Source of the DNA: JBGZFC01 sp964346495
GTDB lineage: Bacteria; Bacteroidota; Bacteroidia; Bacteroidales; Dysgonomonadaceae
Direction: 5' to 3'
Length of the DNA: 5,860 bases
Assembly (NCBI GenBank): GCA_964346495.1
Contig: CAYFUW010000100.1
Coordinates: 1 to 5,860, forward strand
Shown here in pieces: positions 1-5,794 of this stretch. Made by a program: the position numbers and the translations under genes. The notes under the pieces are model-generated. The model searched no databases. It was not told where the DNA came from and worked only from the letters and a program-made list of their open reading frames with translations. Every line of letters starts with the position of its first letter. Position 1 is the first letter of the stretch.

Positions 1-19
1 ATTTAAAATACTATATTTT

Positions 20-1390
20 TTACGAAAACAACAATCTAAAAGCATCACTCACTTTTCGAACCTGCTGAATTTCAATATTTACCTTCTTGGTAAAACCTTT
101 TAGATTATTTGAAGGTATAAGGATTCGGGAAAAACCCAACTTTTCCGCTTCCTGAATACGTTGTTCAATGCGATTCACGGGACGTATTTCTCCCGACAGT
201 CCAACTTCGCCACAAAGACAGGTATCACGGTCAATTGCGATATCGAGGCTTGATGAAAGAACGGAACTAATAACTGACAAATCCAATCCCGGATCGCTTA
301 CACGCAAACCACCTGCAATATTCAGGAAAACATCTTTTTGTGCCAATTTAAATCCGGCACGCTTTTCGAGAACGGCAAGCAACATATTCATCCTTCTAAT
401 ATCGAATCCGGTAGCGGAGCGTTGTGGTGTGCCGTAAGCGGCAGTACTCACGAGCGATTGCGTTTCGATAATGAACGGACGAATGCCTTCGATTGCAGCG
501 GCGATAGAGACACCGCTCAACCCTTCGTGATTTTGTGTGAGCAGCAATTCCGATGGATTGCTCACTTCACGCAATCCCGATTGATTCATTTCGTAAATTC
601 CCAATTCGGCAGTGCTGCCAAAACGATTTTTAATGCTTCGTAATATGCGATACATATAGTGTTGATCACCTTCAAATTGCAAAACAGCATCGACAATATG
701 TTCCAATATTTTTGGTCCTGCAAGGCTGCCTTCTTTCGTGATATGTCCGATTAAAATAACCGGAGTTCCGCTCTGCTTTGCAAATTTCAAAATTGAAGCC
801 GCACACTCACGCACTTGTGAAATACTTCCCGGCGACGACTCCAAGCCTTCACTATATACGGTTTGAATAGAATCTATAATAACTAATTGAGGAGAAGTAT
901 TTTTAATGTGTTTGAAAATTTCATCCAGATTTGTTTCGCACACAATCAGGCAATTATCGTTTTGCTGACCAATACGGTCGGCACGAAGTTTTAGTTGCCT
1001 TGCACTCTCTTCTCCCGATACGTACAAACTCTTTACATCGGTAAGCTTAAGTATAGTTTGTAGAACGAGCGTTGATTTTCCAATTCCGGGTTCGCCGCCT
1101 ATCAGTACGAGCGATGCCGGGACAAGTCCACCACCCAAAACACGATTCAACTCTTCGTCGCGCATATCGATACGAGGCTCTTCGTCGGCACGAATCTCTT
1201 TCAGCGAAAGTGGTTGACTTTTCACACCAATTTCAAACGAACGTGTGTCGCCAACTTTGGTTGCAGAATCTTTTCGCACCAACTCTTCTACAAGGGTTCC
1301 CCATTCGCCGCAAGCCGGACATTTACCCATCCATTTTGGCGATTCGTTGCCACAATTGCTACAAAAATATGCCGATTTAAGTTTTGCCAT
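20..1390 (-). CDS. radA: DNA repair protein RadA (Sms), recombination branch-migration ATPase
   Basis: RadA is a RecA-related ATPase that helps RecA-made recombination intermediates mature by branch migration; it acts in the cytoplasm on DNA. The 456-residue protein has the full family layout and nearly the usual length (about 455-460). An N-terminal zinc ribbon has C10-x2-C13 and C24-x2-C27. The RecA-like core has the Walker A motif GGEPGIGKST at residues 98-107 (K105) and a Walker B strand LVIIDS at 169-174. The RadA signature KNRFG is at 254-258. The C-terminal part, about 275-456, is the Lon-protease-like domain; its GGLRVSDPGLDL stretch (360-371) lacks the Lon serine, as is normal for RadA, so it is not expected to be a protease. 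The ATG is chosen because it lies directly before the zinc ribbon as in homologues. The gene lies 107 nt downstream of yjdM on the same strand. I see no clear promoter of its own, so read-through from yjdM is possible. Nothing looks broken. Confidence 0.98.
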   Translation of the reverse strand: MAKLKSAYFCSNCGNESPKWMGKCPACGEWGTLVEELVRKDSATKVGDTRSFEIGVKSQPLSLKEIRADEEPRIDMRDEELNRVLGGGLVPASLVLIGGEPGIGKSTLVLQTILKLTDVKSLYVSGEESARQLKLRADRIGQQNDNCLIVCETNLDEIFKHIKNTSPQLVIIDSIQTVYSEGLESSPGSISQVRECAASILKFAKQSGTPVILIGHITKEGSLAGPKILEHIVDAVLQFEGDQHYMYRILRSIKNRFGSTAELGIYEMNQSGLREVSNPSELLLTQNHEGLSGVSIAAAIEGIRPFIIETQSLVSTAAYGTPQRSATGFDIRRMNMLLAVLEKRAGFKLAQKDVFLNIAGGLRVSDPGLDLSVISSVLSSSLDIAIDRDTCLCGEVGLSGEIRPVNRIEQRIQEAEKLGFSRILIPSNNLKGFTKKVNIEIQQVRKVSDAFRLLFS

Positions 1391-1497
1391 CGATGTTGTG
1401 TTTAGACTTTATTTATCTTATATTGAATAATACAAACCATCACCTACCCTACTTTTACCCGGGCAGATAAATGAAATCGAATTGGTTTAAGATTAAA
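1391..1497. other. Short yjdM-radA spacer without a recognisable signal
   Basis: This 107-nt spacer lies between the end of yjdM and the start of radA, both on the minus strand. On that strand I find no TAnnTTTG element (the only candidate reads ATGGTTTG), no -33 partner, no ribosome binding site and no hairpin followed by a T-run. Either radA is transcribed through from yjdM or its promoter is too diverged to see. Confidence 0.5.
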
Positions 1498-1833
1498 TTA
1501 TTTTTTCAAAAACTCGGTAAGGATAAAAATTGTTTGTCCGTCCACACGTCCCTGAACATGAGTCGGATCTTCTTCCGAAAGACGAATTCCACGAACTCTC
1601 GTTCCACGTTTAACAACCATAGACGAACCTTTTACTTTAAGGTCTTTTATCACCGTAACATCGTCACCATCAAACAGTTCATTCCCGTTACTATCTAATA
1701 CTTTTCCTGCTTGTTCTGCAGCTTCATGGTCATCTTGTGTCCACTCGTGAAAGCACTCGGTGCAATGATACAAAGATCCATCGAAATATGTTACTGAACT
1801 ATTACATTTAATACATTTAGGTGTTGCTCCCAT
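1498..1833 (-). CDS. yjdM: YjdM/PhnA-family zinc-ribbon protein
   Basis: This is a 111-residue protein of the family historically called 'alkylphosphonate utilization protein PhnA', renamed YjdM in E. coli. It should not be confused with phosphonoacetate hydrolase, also named PhnA. The N-terminus is a zinc ribbon with C7-x2-C10 and C24-x2-C27 followed by the typical EW (residues 30-31). The C-terminal half is the small beta-barrel PhnA domain, recognised by DSNGNELFDGDDVTVIKDLK (about 47-66) and the following VKGSSMVVKRGTRVRGIRL (67-85). The length matches the E. coli protein. The molecular role is not established, and no C-P lyase or other phosphonate gene is nearby, so a phosphonate function should not be assumed. 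A secreted alkaline phosphatase lies upstream on the same strand, but a 175-nt spacer with a palindrome and this gene's own promoter suggest separate transcription. The start is the only sensible ATG before the first cysteine pair. Confidence 0.96.
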   Translation of the reverse strand: MGATPKCIKCNSSVTYFDGSLYHCTECFHEWTQDDHEAAEQAGKVLDSNGNELFDGDDVTVIKDLKVKGSSMVVKRGTRVRGIRLSEEDPTHVQGRVDGQTIFILTEFLKK

Positions 1834-1856
1834 TTTACTCTGCTTTTAGTTTTTTA

Positions 1857-1888
1857 CAAAGATAACTGTTCGGAGGTGTAATTCAAAA
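1857..1888 (-). promoter_or_regulatory. Bacteroidota-type promoter for yjdM
   Basis: Read on the minus strand, a TTTTG (1888-1884) is followed after exactly 19 nt by TATCTTTG (1864-1857). This matches the primary sigma factor consensus known for Bacteroidota, TTTG about 19 nt before TAnnTTTG. The -7 element ends 23 nt before the yjdM ATG, which leaves a leader of roughly 15-20 nt. No Shine-Dalgarno sequence is seen, as is usual in this phylum. Confidence 0.75.
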
Positions 1889-1909
1889 TTTTTGTTTGTG
1901 TGATTTGTA

Positions 1910-1937
1910 GTAGAGACGGAGCATGCTCCGTCTCTAC
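1910..1937. repeat. 28-bp perfect palindrome, REP-like element
   Basis: The half-site GTAGAGACGGAGCA is followed directly by its exact reverse complement, giving 28 bases of unbroken dyad symmetry centred at 1923/1924. It would form a strong hairpin in single-stranded DNA or RNA. The GTAGAGACG...CGTCTCTAC outline resembles short palindromic repeats scattered between genes in Bacteroidota and cyanobacteria, of the REP type linked to RAYT/IS200-like transposases; that link is from memory and not shown here. A GTAG tetranucleotide also sits just outside on the left (1907-1910), as in REP elements. It lies between the phosphatase stop and the yjdM promoter, where it could also block read-through. 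Only one copy is in this window. Confidence 0.8.
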
Positions 1938-1945
1938 GATTACCA

Positions 1946-1958
1946 CGAACAAAGTTCG
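1946..1958. repeat. Small inverted repeat beside the palindrome
   Basis: CGAAC, a 3-nt AAA loop, and GTTCG form a 5-bp hairpin 8 nt to the right of the 28-bp palindrome. REP-like units often consist of one main hairpin with a second one close by, so this may belong to the same element, but chance cannot be excluded for so short a stem. Confidence 0.4.
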
Positions 1959-1968
1959 CATTGTATGT

Positions 1969-1994
1969 AAAAAAAGTCTTTTATCTTGACTCTT
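1969..1994 (-). terminator. Possible weak intrinsic terminator of the alkaline phosphatase gene
   Basis: On the minus strand, AAGAGTC (1994-1988) can pair with GACTTTT (1978-1972) across a 9-nt loop, giving a 7-bp stem with one G-U pair, and the T-run continues to 1969. It starts 14 nt after the phosphatase stop codon, the expected place for a terminator. The stem is AT-rich and part of the T-run is used in pairing, so it would be weak. The stronger palindrome about 30 nt further on may help stop transcription. Confidence 0.35.
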
Positions 1995-2008
1995 GTGTCT
2001 TGTTATCT

Positions 2009-3640
2009 CTAAAAGAATAATTCTCTAAGCGATTTCGGCAAATAGAATGTTTCGTTTTTATCGATATAAACTACTACTGAACCAATATCAAATGGTTTTC
2101 CATTAAGTTCAGCTACAGAAGTATGAGCCTTTATTTTAAGAGTGTTTTTACCTTTTTTTACCGTCAATAATGGGAAATCGGAATCTTTTTCATCGATAGT
2201 GCAAGTCATATCGGCAAAAACTTCAGTATGTTTTGCAAAAAGGATATCGGACAAATCGGACAAACTTGTTTCCAATCCCGCAACCTTTTGCAGATACTTG
2301 TTTACATCAACATTTCTAACATTGCCACGCAAAATGTGATCTTGCGGATGATACGATGCCAGCAAAACTTCTTCGCCTGTATGACCACCGGTTGTATAGC
2401 CGAAACAGGTACGAGAGTTAAGTATGTTTGTTATATTATGAACCAGGTTATTACTATTGGTTACCTCCATATAATTACCTTCTTTATAATTTCTTGAAGA
2501 TAGTAACATTTGCAATTCGTCATCGGTAATTTCGATTCCGGTATATTTTTCAAACTCATCCTTAATATCTTCTGGTTCGGTGTCCACTAAAATAGCTTCT
2601 AAACCGTTTGCCGATAATTTATATTTAGAAACCGTACCAAATAACTGTTCTAGCGACAACCTATCGTAACCGCCACAATCGCCGCGACCAATAGTAAAGC
2701 CACTATTGCCATGGTCTGCCATAATCACTACAGCTGTATTTCCATCATTCTTTGCAAAGTCCATCACTTTCTCTACAGCTTTGTCAAAAGCAAGATATTC
2801 AGTTATTATACCTATCGGATCATTGGCATGTGCAGCCCAATCGACCTGACTTCCTTCAACCATAAGGAAAAATCCATTCTCATTTTTCGAAAGAATTTGC
2901 AATGCCTTTTCTGTCATTTCCGAAATGGAAGGCGCTTTATCGGGATTTCGGTCTATATCGTACGGAAGTGCAACATCGCCAAAAAGAGCCCACACTTTTC
3001 CTTCATTATTATAGTTGCGAAATGCAGTTACATCATCTTCAATATATGTAGTTTTATTATTACGAAAGTGCTGTTTCATATCATCTGTAACTATATCATT
3101 TCCACCGGCAAATAGAACATCCAGGTTCTGATAAGCCATTTGAGAAGAGATAACTTTATAATCACGTCTATTATAATAGTGTGCTGAGAAGTCGGCAGGT
3201 GTTGCGTGAGGAAATTCACATGTTGCTACCAAACCCAAAGATTTATCCTGCAACTTCATAGCTTCTAAAATAGTAGCTGCAGGCTGGTAAGTTCTTGTTG
3301 CATCCACAGGATAAATGTCATTTTCGGAAGCTTCCGGATAGATAGCTATGTTGCCAGTTTGTTGCAAAACACCTGTAGCATATGCCGACCCTGTTGGAGC
3401 CGAATCACCGATAGGAGCATTGGAAGAGTGCGTGGTTACTGTTCCTGTAAAATAAGGATCTATATGCAAACCTTCACCTAGTTTGTTGTAAATATTATAC
3501 CAGCGAGCGGCAGAATAAACTCCTATGGAAGTTCCGTCTGGAATCATAACTATTACGTTTTTAACAGGCTTCACATCTTGTGAAATCACTGAGAGCGAAG
3601 CAGTAATAAGAGTCAATAAAAATATTGTGAATCTTTTCAT
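2009..3640 (-). CDS. Secreted alkaline phosphatase (PhoA superfamily)
   Basis: This metal-dependent phosphomonoesterase frees inorganic phosphate from organic esters in the periplasm or outside the cell. Residues 1-20 form a signal peptide (K2-R3, hydrophobic run, likely cut after VIS20 before Q21); there is no lipobox. In E. coli PhoA terms, all key residues are present: D35 (D51), the D79-S80 nucleophile motif (D101-S102), T147 (T155), R158 (R166), E262 (E322), D267 (D327), H271 (H331), D309-H310 (D369-H370) and H420 (H412). H145 and W268 replace E. coli D153 and K328. At 543 residues it is longer than E. coli PhoA (471). The extra length is an insert of about 105 residues between D309-H310 and H420, plus a C-terminal tail of roughly 60 residues resembling a copper-amine-oxidase-N-like stalk domain. 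The ATG is fixed by the signal peptide and the stop is TAG. It is divergent from surE, and the shared spacer holds a direct repeat that may control it. I leave the symbol empty because several paralogous phoA-like genes occur in this phylum. Confidence 0.95.
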   Translation of the reverse strand: MKRFTIFLLTLITASLSVISQDVKPVKNVIVMIPDGTSIGVYSAARWYNIYNKLGEGLHIDPYFTGTVTTHSSNAPIGDSAPTGSAYATGVLQQTGNIAIYPEASENDIYPVDATRTYQPAATILEAMKLQDKSLGLVATCEFPHATPADFSAHYYNRRDYKVISSQMAYQNLDVLFAGGNDIVTDDMKQHFRNNKTTYIEDDVTAFRNYNNEGKVWALFGDVALPYDIDRNPDKAPSISEMTEKALQILSKNENGFFLMVEGSQVDWAAHANDPIGIITEYLAFDKAVEKVMDFAKNDGNTAVVIMADHGNSGFTIGRGDCGGYDRLSLEQLFGTVSKYKLSANGLEAILVDTEPEDIKDEFEKYTGIEITDDELQMLLSSRNYKEGNYMEVTNSNNLVHNITNILNSRTCFGYTTGGHTGEEVLLASYHPQDHILRGNVRNVDVNKYLQKVAGLETSLSDLSDILFAKHTEVFADMTCTIDEKDSDFPLLTVKKGKNTLKIKAHTSVAELNGKPFDIGSVVVYIDKNETFYLPKSLRELFF

Positions 3641-3737
3641 TGTGCTTGTGATTTTATAATTAAATTAGATAATACATTAATATTGTTTCAATTGTGTAAA
3701 GATACTAAATTGTTGTTGTATTTTATTTATATTCTCG

Positions 3738-3745
3738 CAAATTTA
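3738..3745 (-). promoter_or_regulatory. Candidate -7 element of the alkaline phosphatase promoter, no -33 partner
   Basis: On the minus strand TAAATTTG (3745-3738) matches TAnnTTTG perfectly, but no TTG or TTTG lies 18-22 nt upstream. Instead the direct repeat TGTTACAATA (read on this strand) ends only 4 nt before it. A -7 element without a -33 but with an abutting repeat is the usual shape of an activator-dependent promoter. The leader would be about 90 nt. A second, poorer candidate, TATCTTTA (3704-3697), also lacks a -33. Confidence 0.45.
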
Positions 3746-3749
3746 ACCA

Positions 3750-3774
3750 TATTGTAACATTACCTATTGTAACA
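3750..3774. promoter_or_regulatory. Direct repeat TATTGTAACA x2, putative operator between the phosphatase and surE
   Basis: TATTGTAACA occurs at 3750-3759 and again at 3765-3774, identical over 10 bp with a 15-bp period. A small dyad, GTAA-CA-TTAC, lies at 3754-3763. The pair is next to the candidate -7 element of the phosphatase gene, and its right copy contains the TTG used as the -33 of the surE promoter. Tandem direct repeats are how PhoB/PhoP-like response regulators bind, but the classical Pho box has an 11-bp period, so the regulator's identity is open. Confidence 0.5.
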
Positions 3775-3797
3775 AACTCTCATTTTTTGTACTTTTG
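3767..3797 (+). promoter_or_regulatory. Bacteroidota-type promoter for surE-lpxB
   Basis: TTG (3767-3769) is followed after 20 nt by TACTTTTG (3790-3797), a perfect match to TAnnTTTG with near-ideal spacing. The -7 element ends 54 nt before the surE ATG, so the leader would be about 45-50 nt. The -33 overlaps the right copy of the direct repeat, so a bound regulator could affect this promoter too. Confidence 0.7.
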
Positions 3798-3812
3798 TCT
3801 GCTCAAACAGAC
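3797..3812 (+). promoter_or_regulatory. Short inverted repeat at the predicted surE transcription start
   Basis: GTCTG (3797-3801) and CAGAC (3808-3812) are exact reverse complements around a 6-nt loop, CTCAAA. The repeat begins on the last base of the -7 element, so it spans the likely start of transcription and could be an operator or a hairpin at the 5' end of the message. Five base pairs is short enough to be chance. Confidence 0.3.
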
Positions 3813-3851
3813 GTTTAAAGAAAATATCAAAAAGCATTTATAAACATACAA

Positions 3852-4619
3852 ATGACAGAAAAAAAACCACTTATTCTTATAACAAATGATGATGGCTATT
3901 TGTCAAATGGCATTTTATCATTAACAGACTCAGTAAAAGATTTAGGCGACATTATTGTATTTGCACCAGACTCTGCACGTTCGGGTATGTCAAGCGCGAT
4001 ATCTTCATTAACTCCTTTGCGTGCAACTGTTCATAAAAAAGAGGATAACGTAATCACTTATATTTGTAACGGCACACCTGCAGACTGTGTAAAACTTGCA
4101 CTGCATGCGTTCATTGACAGGAAACCCGATCTATTGCTATCCGGCATTAATCATGGCTCAAACGCCGCAATAAGTGTTGTTTACTCAGGAACAATGGGTG
4201 CCGCAATAGAAGGATGTATCGCTAAAATTCCTTCGATAGGATTGTCATTGTGCGACCACAGTCCTGACGCTGATTTTTCTGAATCGATTAGAATAAGCAG
4301 ATTATTAGCGAAAAAAGTTTTGCAAGAGGGATTACCACAAGGAATTTGCCTAAACGTTAACTTTCCCAAAGGAGATAATTTGAAAGGAATAAAAATATGT
4401 TCTCAAACTCAAGGAAAATGGGTTAACGAATACAAACAATCTGAAGATGGAATTGGGAAAGATGTTTTTTGGATGACGGGCAACTTCGAAAATTGGGAAA
4501 CTGAAAACGAAAACACCGATGAATGGGCTTTAGCAAACGGATACGCAGCAGTTGTGCCTGTAAAAATTGATATGACTGCATACGATTTCATTCCGGAACT
4601 AAAAAAATGGAATTTGTAA
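3852..4619 (+). CDS. surE: 5'/3'-nucleotidase SurE
   Basis: SurE is a cytoplasmic, divalent-metal-dependent phosphatase that removes phosphate from 5'- and 3'-nucleoside monophosphates and, in studied members, from short polyphosphate; it is linked to stationary-phase survival. The 255-residue length fits the family (E. coli 253). The metal-binding motif NDDGY is at residues 12-16 (D13, D14). APDSARSG at 38-45 supplies the conserved serine S44. NGTPADCVKLAL lies at 73-84, and SGINHGSNAA at 97-106 supplies metal ligand N100. YSGTMGAAIEG at 111-121 is the usual following helix. The ATG is the first in frame and puts NDDG at the normal distance from the N-terminus; no Shine-Dalgarno is seen. It has a good promoter upstream and lpxB begins 32 nt after its stop, so the two are probably co-transcribed. 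It is divergent from a secreted alkaline phosphatase. Confidence 0.98.
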   Translation: MTEKKPLILITNDDGYLSNGILSLTDSVKDLGDIIVFAPDSARSGMSSAISSLTPLRATVHKKEDNVITYICNGTPADCVKLALHAFIDRKPDLLLSGINHGSNAAISVVYSGTMGAAIEGCIAKIPSIGLSLCDHSPDADFSESIRISRLLAKKVLQEGLPQGICLNVNFPKGDNLKGIKICSQTQGKWVNEYKQSEDGIGKDVFWMTGNFENWETENENTDEWALANGYAAVVPVKIDMTAYDFIPELKKWNL

Positions 4620-4651
4620 AGTAACAACAGACAATATTTCCGCAAAAAATT

Positions 4652-5794
4652 ATGAGGTACTACCTAATTGCCGGTGAAGCATCGGGCGACTTACATGCAT
4701 CCAACCTGATGCAATCGCTTAAAAACAGAGATCCGAAAGCGGAGTTTCGGTACTTTGGCGGCGACCTTATGCAGGCAAAAGGCGGTACTTTGGTAAAACA
4801 TTATCGAGAAATGGCATTTATGGGAATAATTCCCGTGATAATGAATGCCGGAACTATTTTGCGTAACCTCTCTTTTTGCAAAAATGATATAAAATCATAC
4901 AATCCTGATGCTATAATTCTGATTGACTATCCGAGTTTCAATCTAAAAATAGCAAAATATGTAAAAGAGAGTCTCGGAATACCTGTTTACTATTACATCT
5001 CACCCAAAGTGTGGGCATGGAAAGAGTATCGTGTAAAACTGTTTAAGAAATATGTTGACAAGATGCTCTGCATACTTCCATTTGAAGTTGATTTTTATAA
5101 AAAACACAGCTATCCCGTATATTATGTGGGTAATCCTACCTTAGATGCAGTAGCTTCTAGAAGTTTTCAAGACGAATCTTTCGAAGAGTTTACAACAACA
5201 AATCAATTGGAGCGAAGACCAATAATAGCTCTGTTAGCCGGTAGCAGGAAACGTGAAATATCACAAAACTTACCCACCATGCTGGTTGCAGCTAAAGATT
5301 TAGATGAGTATCAAATAGTTATAGCCGGTGCTCCGGGCATTGACAAAGAGTTTTATTCGGAATATTTACAAGATGTTAATGCAACTATTCTTTTCGGACA
5401 AACTTATCGTATCCTGCAACAATCGGAAGTGGCTTTGGTTACATCCGGAACGGCAACTCTTGAAACTGCACTGCTTAACGTGCCGCAAGTTGTTTGTTAC
5501 AAAACAGCTCTTCCACGACTATCATACTGGAGTTTTAAAAACATATTGCACACACCATACATTTCATTAGTTAATTTAATTTGTAATCGGGAAGTGGTAT
5601 TAGAGCTTTTTGCAAAATTCTTCTCGATAGAGAATATTAAATTAGAACTACATCGTCTGCTATTTGACAAAAAATATCGACAAAAGATGCTCGACGGATA
5701 TGAAGAATTGCATAACTTAATAGGAAAACCGGGTGCATCGGAAAGAGCTGCAGAGATTATTTTCAACAGTTTATCATCTGATAATACAGGCTAA
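4652..5794 (+). CDS. lpxB: Lipid-A-disaccharide synthase LpxB
   Basis: LpxB (glycosyltransferase family 19) joins UDP-2,3-diacylglucosamine and lipid X to give the tetraacyl disaccharide 1-phosphate of lipid A, releasing UDP. It works at the cytoplasmic face of the inner membrane, so the organism makes a Gram-negative outer membrane. The 380 residues match the family (E. coli 382). Visible motifs are GEASGDLH at 8-15 near the N-terminus, MAFMG at 54-58, LIDYPSFN at 90-97 with conserved D92, and SPKVWAWK at 117-124. In the nucleotide-binding half are GNPTLD at 160-165, AGSRKREI at 196-203 and TSGTATLE at 264-271. The ATG is the only start placing GEASGD at its normal position. The gene follows surE by 32 nt with no promoter or terminator between, so it is likely the second gene of that transcript. 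No other lipid A gene is in the window. Confidence 0.98.
   Translation: MRYYLIAGEASGDLHASNLMQSLKNRDPKAEFRYFGGDLMQAKGGTLVKHYREMAFMGIIPVIMNAGTILRNLSFCKNDIKSYNPDAIILIDYPSFNLKIAKYVKESLGIPVYYYISPKVWAWKEYRVKLFKKYVDKMLCILPFEVDFYKKHSYPVYYVGNPTLDAVASRSFQDESFEEFTTTNQLERRPIIALLAGSRKREISQNLPTMLVAAKDLDEYQIVIAGAPGIDKEFYSEYLQDVNATILFGQTYRILQQSEVALVTSGTATLETALLNVPQVVCYKTALPRLSYWSFKNILHTPYISLVNLICNREVVLELFAKFFSIENIKLELHRLLFDKKYRQKMLDGYEELHNLIGKPGASERAAEIIFNSLSSDNTG

Noticed and set aside
338..643. Overlapping plus-strand open frames within radA
   Set aside because: They are antisense to conserved RadA motifs, overlap each other in different frames and have no promoter or recognisable domain.
1431..1470. Possible promoter for radA around ATGGTTTG on the minus strand
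   Set aside because: The first two bases do not match TAnnTTTG and no -33 element is present at the right spacing.
1471..1698. Open frame of 75 codons on the plus strand opposite yjdM
   Set aside because: It is the antisense shadow of the conserved PhnA domain, and its composition is typical of a reverse-strand translation.
2711..3115. Open frame of 134 codons on the plus strand
   Set aside because: It lies wholly inside the alkaline phosphatase gene, antisense to conserved active-site regions, and its product is low-complexity, rich in Ile, Cys and Phe, with no motif.
1498..3640. A phosphonate or phosphate-scavenging operon formed by the phosphatase and 'phnA'
   Set aside because: The YjdM/PhnA family has no proven phosphonate role, the gene has its own strong promoter behind a palindrome, and no C-P lyase, phosphonatase or pst gene is present.
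4409..4645. Minus-strand open frame antisense to the end of surE
   Set aside because: It covers a conserved surE region, has no promoter on that strand and shows no domain.
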